64,000 nt of DNA from Verrucomicrobiota bacterium. GTDB lineage: Bacteria > Verrucomicrobiota > Verrucomicrobiia > Limisphaerales > UBA1319. The notes under the pieces are model-generated. The model was not told where the DNA came from and did no database searches. It saw only the letters and a list, made by a program, of their open reading frames with translations. Positions 51,422 to 60,469 of this stretch are shown one piece after another. Every line of letters starts with the position of its first letter. Positions within the stretch are counted from its first letter, which is position 1. Location of the stretch: assembly GCA_022709905.1 (NCBI GenBank), contig JAKLHY010000008.1:62001-126000 (forward strand), given 5' to 3'. The position numbers and the translations under genes are program-made.

Positions 51422-53035
51422 ATGACTTCTCCGTTTGAGGCGAACGCTGCAATGCCCCGTCTTGAGATGCGGGGCATGTCGAAGCGTTTTGGGGCGACGC
51501 TCGCATTGGAGGGGGTGAACCTCCGGGTGGCGTCGGGAGAAGTCTTGGCTTTGGTGGGAGAAAACGGGGCGGGCAAGAGCACCTTGATGAAGGTGCTGTC
51601 AGGGGCCCACCGGCCAGATGAGGGCCGGATGTGGCTCGATGGCCTGGAGTATCGGCCCGCGCATCCGCTGCAGGCCCGGCAGGCGGGCGTGGCGATGATT
51701 TATCAGGAGTTGTCGTTGGCGCCGCATCTGACGGTGGCGGAGAACATCCTGTTGGGCATGGAACCGCACCGGATGGGTTGGATCGATCGTCGGGCCGTTC
51801 GGACGCGGGCGGCTGAGGCGATCCGGCATTTTGGGCATCCGGAGATTATGCCTGACCGGCGGGTCGGAGACATGTCCGTGGGAGCGCAGCAATTGGTGGA
51901 GGTGGCCCGGGCGCTGGCAGTGGGCTGCCGGGTGTTGATTCTGGACGAGCCGACGAGCAGCCTGACTCAGAGGGATGCACGGCAGTTGTTCTCGTTGATC
52001 CAGCGGCTCAAAACCGAGGGATTGGCGATCATATACATTTCGCATTTTTTGGAGGAAGTGAAGCAGGTGGCGGATCGGATCACCATCTTGCGCGATGGCC
52101 GGACGGTTGAAGATTGTCCCATGGCCCAGATCTCAACCGATCGCATCATTCGACTCATGGTGGGACGGGAGGTGAAGGATTTGTATCCGCGATCCCGACG
52201 TCAGAGAGGCGAAGTTATCCTCGAGATCAACCAGTTATCCGGTGGGCGCAAGCCGCAAAAGGCCAGCTTGGCATTGCACCGGGGCGAGGTGCTGGGAATT
52301 GCCGGTCTGATGGGAGCGGGAAGGACGGAGTTGTTGCGCTGCATTTTTGGGCTGGATCCAATCAGGGAAGGGAGAATTCGAGTCGGGATCCACGCCGGGC
52401 CGGCATCACCGCTTTGTCGATGGTCGCAGGGGGTGGGGATGCTGAGCGAAGATCGGAAACAGGAGGGCTTGGCGTTATCGCTCAGTCTGGCGGACAATGC
52501 GACTTTGTCGCGGCTGGAAGGTTTGGGGCCCGGTCCCCTGGTGTTTCCCAGGCGGCAGGCCGAGGCGACTCGAGTCTGGATCGAGCGGCTGGGGATTCGT
52601 TGCCTGGGTCCTGAGCAGACCGTGGGTGATCTTTCCGGAGGCAACCAGCAAAAAGTGGCGCTGGCGCGGTTGTTGCATCACGATGTTGACATCCTGCTCC
52701 TGGATGAACCGACACGAGGGATTGATGTGGCGGCCAAAGCGGTCGTCTATCAGTTGATTGACGAATTGGCGTCGGGCTCGACTGTGGCCGGGCGTTTGCC
52801 GCGCGCAGTTCTGATGGTCAGCAGCTATTTGCCGGAGTTGCTCGGAATCTGCGATCGAGTGGCGGTGATGTGCCGGGGGCGGTTAGGCCTGGCCCGGCCC
52901 GCATCGGAAACGGACGAGCATCAGTTGATGGTGGAGGCGACCGGCCAGGAGTTCCACTGGAACGAAGGTCATCCCGATGCAATGGGCGGATTTAGGAGGA
53001 ATCAGCCCCAGAGGACCGAGGAAGGCGCAGAATGA
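51422..53035 (+). CDS. Sugar ABC transporter ATP-binding protein, RbsA-type double cassette
   Basis: 537 residues from the ATG at 51422 (starts at 51368 and 51452 are also in frame). Two nucleotide-binding domains in one chain. The first has VGENGAGKSTLMKVLSG, DMSVGAQQLVEVARALAVGC and VLILDEPTSSLTQ. The second has a degenerate P-loop (GIAGLMGAGRTELLRCIFGL), SGGNQQKVALARLLHHDVDI and LLLDEPTRGIDVAAKA. This fits RbsA/MglA proteins, where one site is catalytically weak. It energises uptake together with the permease, whose ATG overlaps its TGA. Confidence 0.94.
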   Translation: MTSPFEANAAMPRLEMRGMSKRFGATLALEGVNLRVASGEVLALVGENGAGKSTLMKVLSGAHRPDEGRMWLDGLEYRPAHPLQARQAGVAMIYQELSLAPHLTVAENILLGMEPHRMGWIDRRAVRTRAAEAIRHFGHPEIMPDRRVGDMSVGAQQLVEVARALAVGCRVLILDEPTSSLTQRDARQLFSLIQRLKTEGLAIIYISHFLEEVKQVADRITILRDGRTVEDCPMAQISTDRIIRLMVGREVKDLYPRSRRQRGEVILEINQLSGGRKPQKASLALHRGEVLGIAGLMGAGRTELLRCIFGLDPIREGRIRVGIHAGPASPLCRWSQGVGMLSEDRKQEGLALSLSLADNATLSRLEGLGPGPLVFPRRQAEATRVWIERLGIRCLGPEQTVGDLSGGNQQKVALARLLHHDVDILLLDEPTRGIDVAAKAVVYQLIDELASGSTVAGRLPRAVLMVSSYLPELLGICDRVAVMCRGRLGLARPASETDEHQLMVEATGQEFHWNEGHPDAMGGFRRNQPQRTEEGAE

Positions 53036-54006
53036 ACTTCGGAGATCAAACCCATTGGAAACGATGGCTGGGCCGGATTGGGCCTCTCCTGGGGCTGCTA
53101 TTGCTCTTTGCCTTTTTTGCGATGGTTGCGCCTCCGAGTTTCCGGTCGGTTCGCAATCTGGAGACTATTGCCCGGCAGACTACCATTGTTGGACTGGGCG
53201 CCCTGGGGATGACGGCGGTGATTATTGCGGGCGGGATTGATCTTTCGATCGGATCGATGGTGGCCTTGGCAACGGTCGTGACTGCGTGTTGTCTGAACCT
53301 GGCCGGCATCGGCCCGGTGGCGGCGGCGTTGATGGCTGTTTTGGCGTGCGCGTTGTGCGGCGGGCTGAATGGATTGCTGGTGACCCGGCTGCGGGTGGTG
53401 CCGTTTATTGTCACCATGGGCATGATGCTGCTGGTGCGCGGCGTGGCAAAGGGACTGTCGCATGAACAGAAGATCGACGCGCCCGAAACCTGGCTGAACG
53501 AGTTGCTCGCCAGTCTGCCCGCGGACCGGCGTTGGATGCTGGTGCCGGCGGGTGTTTGGATTCTTGTGGCCATGTCTATCCTGATGGTCTTGATGCTGAG
53601 ATACACCCGGCTTGGACGGCACACGTTTGCCATCGGTTCGAACGAGCATACAGCGAGGCTTTGCGGAGTGGCGGTGGATCGCGTCAAAATCTTGATTTAC
53701 ACCTTGTGCGGTTTCTTTGCGGGGATGGCGGGGGTGATGCAGTTTTCGCGGTTGACCGTGGGGGATCCGACCGTGGCGGTGGGATTGGAATTGGATGTCA
53801 TCGCCGCGGTGGTCATTGGCGGGGGGAGCCTTGCCGGAGGGGAAGGTTCGATTTTGGGCAGTTTGGTGGGCGCCTTGATTATGTCGGTGATCCGGTCGGG
53901 CTGTTCCCAGATGGGGATGTCCAACTGGGTTCAGGAGATCCTGACCGGAATGATTATTGTCGCGGCGGTGGCCTTGGATCGTTTGCGTCATCGGAAAGTG
54001 GAGTAG
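53032..54006 (+). CDS. Sugar ABC transporter permease (RbsC-like)
   Basis: 324 residues, eight to ten helices: IGPLLGLLLLFAFFAMVA, TIVGLGALGMTAVIIAGGID then LSIGSMVALATVVTACCLNL, VPFIVTMGMMLLVRGVAKGL, VKILIYTLCGFFAGMAGVMQ and ELDVIAAVVIGGGSLAGGEG followed by SILGSLVGALIMSVIRSGC. GGxDLSxGS and the final GGxSLxGGxGS loop contact the ATPase. A homodimer is expected. It starts by ATGA overlap with the ATPase and is followed after six bases by the kinase-MurQ fusion. Confidence 0.94.
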   Translation: MNFGDQTHWKRWLGRIGPLLGLLLLFAFFAMVAPPSFRSVRNLETIARQTTIVGLGALGMTAVIIAGGIDLSIGSMVALATVVTACCLNLAGIGPVAAALMAVLACALCGGLNGLLVTRLRVVPFIVTMGMMLLVRGVAKGLSHEQKIDAPETWLNELLASLPADRRWMLVPAGVWILVAMSILMVLMLRYTRLGRHTFAIGSNEHTARLCGVAVDRVKILIYTLCGFFAGMAGVMQFSRLTVGDPTVAVGLELDVIAAVVIGGGSLAGGEGSILGSLVGALIMSVIRSGCSQMGMSNWVQEILTGMIIVAAVALDRLRHRKVE

Positions 54007-54012
54007 ACTGAA

Positions 54013-56010
54013 ATGCAACTACAGAATGATCGAATATGTTTGGGGATCGAGGGGGGAGGAACTCGAACGGTGGCTTTGGCGGTGGATGCGAGAGATCGCG
54101 TGATCCGCCGATTGGAACTGGGGCCGGCCAATCTGCGATTGGTTTCCGATTCGGATTTGGAGCGGATGTTGCGGCAGATTGCACGGGAGACCCCGAGTCC
54201 AGCCGCTGTGGCCATTGGTCTGGCGGGGGCCCGGACACCGGCCAATTTTGACCGGATCCGGCGACTTGAGGAAAGGACATGGCCTGGAGTACCGTGCTGC
54301 GCAACCAACGATCTCGAGACCGGTTTGGCTGCCGCGCCCGGGTATCTGACGCGGCAGCGAGCTCGGGTGCTGGTATTGAGCGGCACGGGATCGTGTTGTT
54401 ATGGAAAGTCAAAGGATGGACTTGCCGTCAAGGTGGGCGGGTGGGGTCATGTCCTGGGAGATCAGGGGAGCGGTTACGACATGGGATTGCTAGCCTTGAA
54501 GACCGTGCTGGCCGAATGGGATGCCTCGGGACGCTGGCCTGCGCTGGGAACGCAGATCCTGCGAGCGCTCGCTTTGAATGAGCCCGATGATTTGGTCGAC
54601 TGGGCACAAACGGCGAGCAAGGCGGACATCGCAACTCTGGCCGGGGAAGTCATGTCATCCGCCCAGAATCGAGATCGCCTGGCGATTCGCGTCTTCCAGA
54701 CGGTGGCCATGCGTTTGGCGGAGATGGCCGTCGCCTGCGCGGAGCGACTGGGGGCGGGATCGGGGGGGGCTGAGTTTGTTTTTGCGGGGGGGCTGTTGCT
54801 CAAACAGCCGAAATTTGCGCGGTGTGTTCAGGCTGCTGTGAGCCGGGATTTCAAACGAGCCACTTTTCTCTCGTTGGAGAGAGAGTCAGTTTGGGGCGCA
54901 GTCCAATTGGCCCGACAGGCCATGGGATGTTCCGGCGTTGGCATGATTTCCGAGGCCGACGTTCGAAATATCGATGGTTCGGTCGGGTCAGCGATAGATC
55001 GGAAGCCGGATGCCTTGGGAAGAACTGACGTGAGTGAAGCCACGACCGAGCAACGCAATCCGGCCTCAAGGGATCTGGATCGCCTGCCGTTGCGCCATGC
55101 GATTCGACTGATGCTGGATGAAGAGTCTCTGGCCAACCGTGCGGTGCTGGCCGAGGCGGGGAAAATTGAACGCGTCATCCAACGCGTGGTTCGCGCTTTT
55201 CGTCACAAGGGCCGGCTGTTTTATGTTGGCGCGGGGACCAGCGGGCGCTTGGGTGTGCTCGACGCCAGCGAGTGCCCTCCCACGTTCCGCACACCGCCCG
55301 ACATGGTGCAGGGAATCATGGCGGGAGGCCAGCGGGCGTTGTGGCAATCGGTGGAGGGCGCGGAGGACAATGCATCGGCGGGAAAGAGTGCGATCCGTTC
55401 TCGCGGGGTTCGCCGGGAGGACGTCGTTCTCGGGATTGCGGCGAGCGGACGAACTCCGTTCGTATTGGGGGCGCTTCGCGAGGCCCGGCGGATGGGGGCT
55501 TTGACCGTCCTGCTGACGTTCAATCAACGGCTGGCCTTGGCGCCCGAGGATCGTCCCTGGCTGATCGTATCGCCTGGGACCGGGCCGGAGGTGCTGACAG
55601 GATCGACGCGTTTAAAGGCCGGCACGGCGACCAAGCTGGTCCTGAACCTTATTACCACTTTGTCCATGGTGCGTTTGGGCAAGGTCGTCAGCAACCTGAT
55701 GATCGACGTGCTTCCCGCCAACATGAAGCTTCAGGATCGCGCCGTTCGGATTTTATGCGCCTTGAGCGGTTTGGAATACGAAGAGGCCCGGCAGGCGCTC
55801 GAACAGAATCAATGGATCATTGAGACCGCCTGGCGCAGGCTTCAAAGGAAGGGCATTCTAGCCTCTCATCGTATTCAGCAAAATCGGAGGCCGGCGAGTT
55901 CTCGGGATCGGATCGTCAGATCCGGTGAACAGAAGGCCCGAGGTCGTGTGCTGGCACGCAGGGGGACTTCCGACATTAGGGTGGGCAGCCAATCTCAGCA
56001 TACAAAATGA
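54013..56010 (+). CDS. murQ: Sugar kinase-MurQ fusion: BadF/BadG-type kinase and MurNAc-6-phosphate etherase
   Basis: 665 residues. Residues 1-~320 are an ASKHA kinase of the N-acetylglucosamine/MurNAc kinase group: GIEGGGTRTVALAVDARDRV (phosphate 1), LVLSGTGSCCYGKSKDG (phosphate 2), WGHVLGDQGSGYDMGLLALK and FVFAGGLLLKQPKFARCVQA. From ~338 the etherase follows: SEATTEQRNPASRDLDRLPL, FYVGAGTSGRLGVLDASECP, VQGIMAGGQRALWQSVEGAE, VVLGIAASGRTPFVLGALRE and VVSNLMIDVLPANMKLQDRA. Glu420 and Glu451 have the 31-residue spacing of the two catalytic glutamates of E. coli MurQ. One chain could thus phosphorylate MurNAc at O6 and cleave off D-lactate to give GlcNAc-6-phosphate. The last ~55 residues are basic and unassigned. 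The gene is in an operon with a sugar importer, so a full import-salvage route is present. Confidence 0.9.
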   Translation: MQLQNDRICLGIEGGGTRTVALAVDARDRVIRRLELGPANLRLVSDSDLERMLRQIARETPSPAAVAIGLAGARTPANFDRIRRLEERTWPGVPCCATNDLETGLAAAPGYLTRQRARVLVLSGTGSCCYGKSKDGLAVKVGGWGHVLGDQGSGYDMGLLALKTVLAEWDASGRWPALGTQILRALALNEPDDLVDWAQTASKADIATLAGEVMSSAQNRDRLAIRVFQTVAMRLAEMAVACAERLGAGSGGAEFVFAGGLLLKQPKFARCVQAAVSRDFKRATFLSLERESVWGAVQLARQAMGCSGVGMISEADVRNIDGSVGSAIDRKPDALGRTDVSEATTEQRNPASRDLDRLPLRHAIRLMLDEESLANRAVLAEAGKIERVIQRVVRAFRHKGRLFYVGAGTSGRLGVLDASECPPTFRTPPDMVQGIMAGGQRALWQSVEGAEDNASAGKSAIRSRGVRREDVVLGIAASGRTPFVLGALREARRMGALTVLLTFNQRLALAPEDRPWLIVSPGTGPEVLTGSTRLKAGTATKLVLNLITTLSMVRLGKVVSNLMIDVLPANMKLQDRAVRILCALSGLEYEEARQALEQNQWIIETAWRRLQRKGILASHRIQQNRRPASSRDRIVRSGEQKARGRVLARRGTSDIRVGSQSQHTK

Positions 56011-56048
56011 ACACTTTTTTAGCACACTGCATATTCGGATGGAGGTTT

Positions 56049-59000
56049 ATGTTCCCATCAAGAGTTTTAGAAATATCCATCAGCCGTCTACTCCTGGTCG
56101 CCTTGGTTTTTCCCCGGGTTCTGGTGGCGGGATCTTTGGGGGAGGTGGAGGTGAGAAATGGCGAGGTTGAGGATGGCGAGCAGGCGCCGAGGGATTGGAC
56201 CTCCGGGGCGGGGCGAACCGAATGGTCTTCCGAAGCCCATTGGGGAAAGCGCAGCCTGGCGGTGTTCGGCAAGGGCGACGATGCTGGCTATTGGCAAAGC
56301 GCGCCTTTGAGATTGGAGCCTGGGCGGTTGTATGTTCTATCGTTTTGGGCCAGGCAGTCGGAAGGAACGACCGGAGGCTGTGCCACAGCAGGGGTGAGTC
56401 CCGTCAATCGGGACTATAATCTCACGAGCGATTGGCGCTGTTACCGCTATGTGTTTCAGACGCCCCAGGATGTCCGAGAAGCCTCGCTTCGGCTGGGACA
56501 ATGGCATCTGAACGGCTCCGTTTTTTTTGATGATATTGAGCTGGCTCCCGTGACTGCGTTGCATGCGCGCCTGGACAACGATCTGGAGTTGGGAGAGGGC
56601 GAGAGTCTTGAGGCCGGCCGGTACCGGTGTCGGATTGACTTCGAAGGAGAAGGATCAAATTCGCATCGCACGTTGAGAACGAACCAGGCCGGTTTTAACT
56701 CGAACCGCTGGCTGTTTCACCCCGGGGCACTCCTCGCGTATCAGCATACGGTGCCGGGTTCGAAGCTCAACGAGGGGCGGGTGCGCGTTGCCTTGAACTA
56801 CCAGGAGGGAGGCGAACTGCGAGTGGAAGCCAGTGCCGATGGCCGGAACTGGGAGTTGATTGGCCAGGTGGACAAACCGACCTCGGTCCGGTGGTTCGTT
56901 CTTCCTGCGAGGTTGTTTCCTTCGGAATACGTCATGATTCGGTTGCGGCATGCGGGCGATTCCGGTCATTTCCAGGTCAATACGTATGAGTTCGAAGCCG
57001 GCATTTCGGATACCACACTGATCGGTGAAGGATGGACGCGATATCTCTCGGTGAAAAAAAGTCATCCCGAATGGACCGTGAAGATCCGGGGATTTCATGT
57101 CGAGGATGCCTTTGCCCAAGGGAAGATTGATCTGAGTGTAAGTCATCGGGGGCGTTCTGTCCGCCGGGCAACACTCACTGTCCACGACGAATTACAAGAT
57201 AATCCGGGCGCGGAGAAGGGCAACTGGCGATGGCAGGACTCGTTGTTGCTCAAGGAAGGTGAAAGCCTCGAGGTGAGTGTGCCTTGGAAAACCGTTGGCC
57301 CAGGCAATCATCGGCTGTGTTTGCGACTGAGCGGGTCAAAGGACGACACTTATTTCGCGGGGCAAATGATGTTGCGCGGCAGTTTTCTGCAGGATCATGA
57401 ATATGGTTATCGCCTGAGTGACGCCGGCGGGCTGAAGTTGTGGTGGTGCGAGAGCGGATGGAAGGTGGGGCGTCACCAATCGGCGCCCGTGCACCGGCCA
57501 TTCGGAAGGTCTCGGCAGGCAGGGATCTCGCTGGCTCGCGGTGAACACGAGGCGTTTCAGTTGGTGCTCCATCCGGAACAGACTGACTCGCTCCGATCGG
57601 CCGAGGCGCGTTGGAGATCTCGAGAGCATTCGGCGGGCTTGCGTGTTGAGTGTCAAGAAGTGGCCTATGTGCGGGTATCGCGCCCGACCGATGCGACGGG
57701 CAGTCGCGGAGAGTATCCGGATCCGCTGCCTCCCCTATCCTTTCCTTTGAGACTGGAGGCGGGTTTGAATCAACCGCTTTGGATTTCCGTGTATGCCGCG
57801 TCGAATGCGCCGGCTGGCCGTCACGCGGGTGAATTGATCCTCGAGACGGGACGGGACACTGTTCGGGTTCCGTTCGAGGTGCGGGTTTATGACTTCGAGT
57901 TGCCGCGGGAAGCGCATTTGCGCACTGCCTTTGGATTGGATCCCTCGATGATTGAGCGATATCACGGATTGAAGGATCCGGTTTTCCGTCAGGCTGTGTA
58001 TGACCAATACCTGGCCAATTTCGCCGCGCACAGGATCAGTCCTTACTCCTTTTTCACCTACTCCCCGATCGAGGTTCGATTTGTTGGCCAGGGCGAAGCC
58101 CGAAAAGCCAACCTTGATTTCACGCGGTTTGACGCGGCGGCCACCCGGTGGCTGGACGGGGCGGGATTCAACAGTTACCGGCTGCCCGTTCAGGGAATGG
58201 GAGGCGGGACTTTTCACAGCCGGCATTTGGGAGAATTGGATGGACACCGGGAAGGCACGGAGGAACACGCGCGTTTGTTTCGGGATTACCTATCTCAGGT
58301 GGAGCGGCATCTTCGGGGCAAAGGCTGGTTGGACGAGGCCTATGTCTACTGGTTTGACGAGCCAGATCCCAAGGATTACGCGTTCGTGGTCGAGGGCATG
58401 CGGCGGTTGAAGGCGGCTGCTCCCGGGCTGAAGCGGTTGTTAACAGAACAACCCGAGGCCGAGTTGCGGGGGCACGTCGAGATCTGGTGCGGACTCACGC
58501 CCGAATGGACCCGTGAGAAGGTGCGGGAGCGGCGTCAGGCGGGCGAGCAGGTCTGGTGGTATATCTGCACCGCGCCTCAGGCGCCTTACATTACTGAGTT
58601 CATCGACCACCCGGGTTTGGAACTGCGATTGTGGCCGTGGCAATCCTGGCAATATGGCGTGGATGGCCTTTTGGTGTGGGAAACCGTATACTGGACTAGC
58701 CCGCTGGTTTACCCTGAGCCGCAAGTTCAGGATCCGTGGAAGGATCCCATGAGTTATGTCACGGGATACGGCTTCGGCCCGGGACATGTCGGTTACTGGG
58801 GGAATGGGGACGGCCGATTTCTCTATCCCCCCCGTGGGATTTTGTCAGGGCAAAACCTGCCCTGCCTGGAGGGGCCCGTCAACTCGATCCGATGGGAAAA
58901 CCTGCGCGATGGCGTGGAGGACTACGAGTTCTTCTGGCGGCTGAAAACCGAGTGGAAACAGGTTTCCGCCACCGCCCCCGAGGCATTACAGAAGGCCGTC

Positions 59001-59129
59001 CGCGAGCTGCTCGAGGTGCCGACGGAAATCTCCCGCGACCTGACCCATTTCACGACCGATCCCAGAATCCTGTTGACTCACCGGGATAAAGTGGCCCGGA
59101 TGATCGAGCGATTGCGCCGGATGCGTTGA
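56049..59129 (+). CDS. Secreted GH123-like (DUF4091) glycosidase
   Basis: 1026 residues from the ATG at 56049, chosen for GGAGG just upstream and the signal ISRLLLVALVFPRVLVAGS; an ATGA-coupled start at 56007 is also possible. Two N-terminal beta-sandwiches (YVLSFWARQSEGTTGG-like, DDAGYWQSAPLRLEPGRLYV; RVALNYQEGGELRVEASADG) precede a domain with FQLVLHPEQTDSLRSAEARW and PLWISVYAASNAPAGRHAGE, the classical GH123 linker. The barrel ends in DUF4091: YVYWFDEPDPKDYAFVVEGM with the Asp-Glu pair expected in the active site, VWWYICTAPQAPYITEFIDH, DGLLVWETVYWTSPLVYPEP and IRWENLRDGVEDYEFFWRLK. Relatives remove N-acetylgalactosamine. It would feed amino sugars to the importer and kinase-etherase upstream. 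Confidence 0.85.
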   Translation: MFPSRVLEISISRLLLVALVFPRVLVAGSLGEVEVRNGEVEDGEQAPRDWTSGAGRTEWSSEAHWGKRSLAVFGKGDDAGYWQSAPLRLEPGRLYVLSFWARQSEGTTGGCATAGVSPVNRDYNLTSDWRCYRYVFQTPQDVREASLRLGQWHLNGSVFFDDIELAPVTALHARLDNDLELGEGESLEAGRYRCRIDFEGEGSNSHRTLRTNQAGFNSNRWLFHPGALLAYQHTVPGSKLNEGRVRVALNYQEGGELRVEASADGRNWELIGQVDKPTSVRWFVLPARLFPSEYVMIRLRHAGDSGHFQVNTYEFEAGISDTTLIGEGWTRYLSVKKSHPEWTVKIRGFHVEDAFAQGKIDLSVSHRGRSVRRATLTVHDELQDNPGAEKGNWRWQDSLLLKEGESLEVSVPWKTVGPGNHRLCLRLSGSKDDTYFAGQMMLRGSFLQDHEYGYRLSDAGGLKLWWCESGWKVGRHQSAPVHRPFGRSRQAGISLARGEHEAFQLVLHPEQTDSLRSAEARWRSREHSAGLRVECQEVAYVRVSRPTDATGSRGEYPDPLPPLSFPLRLEAGLNQPLWISVYAASNAPAGRHAGELILETGRDTVRVPFEVRVYDFELPREAHLRTAFGLDPSMIERYHGLKDPVFRQAVYDQYLANFAAHRISPYSFFTYSPIEVRFVGQGEARKANLDFTRFDAAATRWLDGAGFNSYRLPVQGMGGGTFHSRHLGELDGHREGTEEHARLFRDYLSQVERHLRGKGWLDEAYVYWFDEPDPKDYAFVVEGMRRLKAAAPGLKRLLTEQPEAELRGHVEIWCGLTPEWTREKVRERRQAGEQVWWYICTAPQAPYITEFIDHPGLELRLWPWQSWQYGVDGLLVWETVYWTSPLVYPEPQVQDPWKDPMSYVTGYGFGPGHVGYWGNGDGRFLYPPRGILSGQNLPCLEGPVNSIRWENLRDGVEDYEFFWRLKTEWKQVSATAPEALQKAVRELLEVPTEISRDLTHFTTDPRILLTHRDKVARMIERLRRMR

Positions 59130-59210
59130 GGGAGGGGGCCAAACGCTGTGCTGTCCGAGACGAAAGACAAGACAGATGAATGGCGAGTCTGGGGGTAAAG
59201 ACAGAGTGCC

Positions 59211-59558
59211 ATGATGATTAGTACCCGTCTGCGCTGGCTGGGTATGTTCTTTTTGATCCTAGCCGGATCGTTGCTGGTTTGGGGCCAGACCCTGCTCAAA
59301 CCCTATCTTGCCGGCTGGGCATTTATTGTCTATTGGCTGGCCTGTTTTCTGTTTACCGGGCTGGCCATGCTGGTTGCCCTCATCGACCTGCGGAGGGTTC
59401 GGAAACAAATCGAACAGAAACATCGGCAGATGTGGCATCATACCCTGACCGACTCGGATGAGTCCTCCAGCGCCGGATCTCAAACCCGGCGTCAGTCTCC
59501 TGGAACTGCGGGTGAAAACCAGGACGCCGATCCAAAAAAGCCCAAAGGCGCCGAATAA
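59211..59558 (+). CDS. Small membrane protein with two helices and a polar tail
   Basis: 115 residues. Two hydrophobic helices (LGMFFLILAGSLLVWGQTLL, FIVYWLACFLFTGLAMLVAL) joined by a short loop, then a basic amphipathic stretch (LRRVRKQIEQKHRQMWHHTL) and a disordered acidic/polar tail (SDESSSAGSQTRRQSPGTAG). I do not recognise the family; such proteins are common beside preprotein or regulator genes in Verrucomicrobia. The upstream gap of ~80 bases from the GH123 gene permits cotranscription. The start at 59211 has a second ATG next to it. Confidence 0.6.
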   Translation: MMISTRLRWLGMFFLILAGSLLVWGQTLLKPYLAGWAFIVYWLACFLFTGLAMLVALIDLRRVRKQIEQKHRQMWHHTLTDSDESSSAGSQTRRQSPGTAGENQDADPKKPKGAE

Positions 59559-59636
59559 TGCCGCATCGAGGGCCGGTGTGACTGGAGCCTGTTTTGGACG
59601 CCGAATTTGAGATTTGAGATAGCCAAGCCTGGAGAT

Positions 59637-60452
59637 TCAGGGGGAAAAAACTTTCCGCAGGTAAGCAAGGCTTTTTTCCCCAATGACTTCGTATCCTTCC
59701 TCGAACTTGAAAACTTCCACGGACACAAAGCCGCTGTAACCGACTTCTTTCAAGGCATCGGCGATGGGGACAAAGTCCACGTCACCGAAGCCCGGGCCTT
59801 TGAGGTTGCGGTCGTTGGCGTGGAAATAGGCGAAATCAGGCCAGGACTCGCGGATGATTTGGGGGATGGTTTTGGACTCGGAGCACATGGCCTTGACATC
59901 AAGCATGATCTTGAACCAGGGGCTTTCGAGTTGCCGTGTGAAACGCAAGGCGTCTTCCGCGGTATTGATGAAATTGGTCTCGACAGGGGCGAGGGGTTCA
60001 AGACAGAGGGTGACCTGGCGTTGCGCGGCTTGTTTTACGGCCACGGCGAAGGTCTCGAGCGCCCAATCCCAGGCCTGTTCGAAGGACACGCCTTCCATCA
60101 CGTTCCGTTGTTTGGGCGAGCCCACAATCATGAACCTGCCTCCGAGATCCGCGCAAAAATCGACGAGGTCGCAGAAATACGAGGCCGTTTTCCGCCGCAG
60201 ACTCGAATCCGGGCAATTGATGTATAAACCCTCGGGTTTCACCAGGACCCAGTGGATGCCGGAGATTTCGATGCCGGCATTTCGGGCTTCGTTTCGGATG
60301 GATAACCGCCGTTCCGGAGAGAGGTCGTTGACGGAGTTGGCGATCGTGAACGGCGCGATTTCGATGGCGTCAAACCCGAGGCGGGCGGCCTGGCGGATGG
60401 CGTCCTCGACCGCTTGTCCCTGGAAGATTTCGCTGCAGATGGCGAATTTCAT
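59637..60452 (-). CDS. Sugar phosphate isomerase/epimerase family protein (cytoplasmic)
   Basis: 271 residues from the ATG at 60452, no signal peptide. A xylose-isomerase-like TIM barrel: KFAICSEIFQGQAVEDAIRQ, FDAIEIAPFTIANSVNDLSP, SGIHWVLVKPEGLYINCPDS, VTLCLEPLAPVETNFINTAE with a metal Glu, WFKIMLDVKAMCSESKTIPQ with Asp, DFAYFHANDRNLKGPGFGDV with His and YSGFVSVEVFKFEEGYEVIG with the last Glu. All four ligands for a divalent metal are there. It probably interconverts a keto and aldo sugar or inositol derivative. It lies 17 bases downstream of the prepilin-like gene on the same strand. Confidence 0.9.
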   Translation of the reverse strand: MKFAICSEIFQGQAVEDAIRQAARLGFDAIEIAPFTIANSVNDLSPERRLSIRNEARNAGIEISGIHWVLVKPEGLYINCPDSSLRRKTASYFCDLVDFCADLGGRFMIVGSPKQRNVMEGVSFEQAWDWALETFAVAVKQAAQRQVTLCLEPLAPVETNFINTAEDALRFTRQLESPWFKIMLDVKAMCSESKTIPQIIRESWPDFAYFHANDRNLKGPGFGDVDFVPIADALKEVGYSGFVSVEVFKFEEGYEVIGEKSLAYLRKVFSP

Positions 60453-60469
60453 GGCTGGGGCGGGAGGAT

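Noticed and set aside
48102..51506. Minus-strand frames of 383 and 553 residues
   Set aside because: Both are antisense to the second membrane protein and the ABC lipoprotein; rich in Arg, Gln, Pro and His, without domains.
53098..54018. Minus-strand 306-residue His/Gln/Arg-rich frame
   Set aside because: Antisense of the RbsC-type permease; the composition mirrors hydrophobic codons on the other strand.
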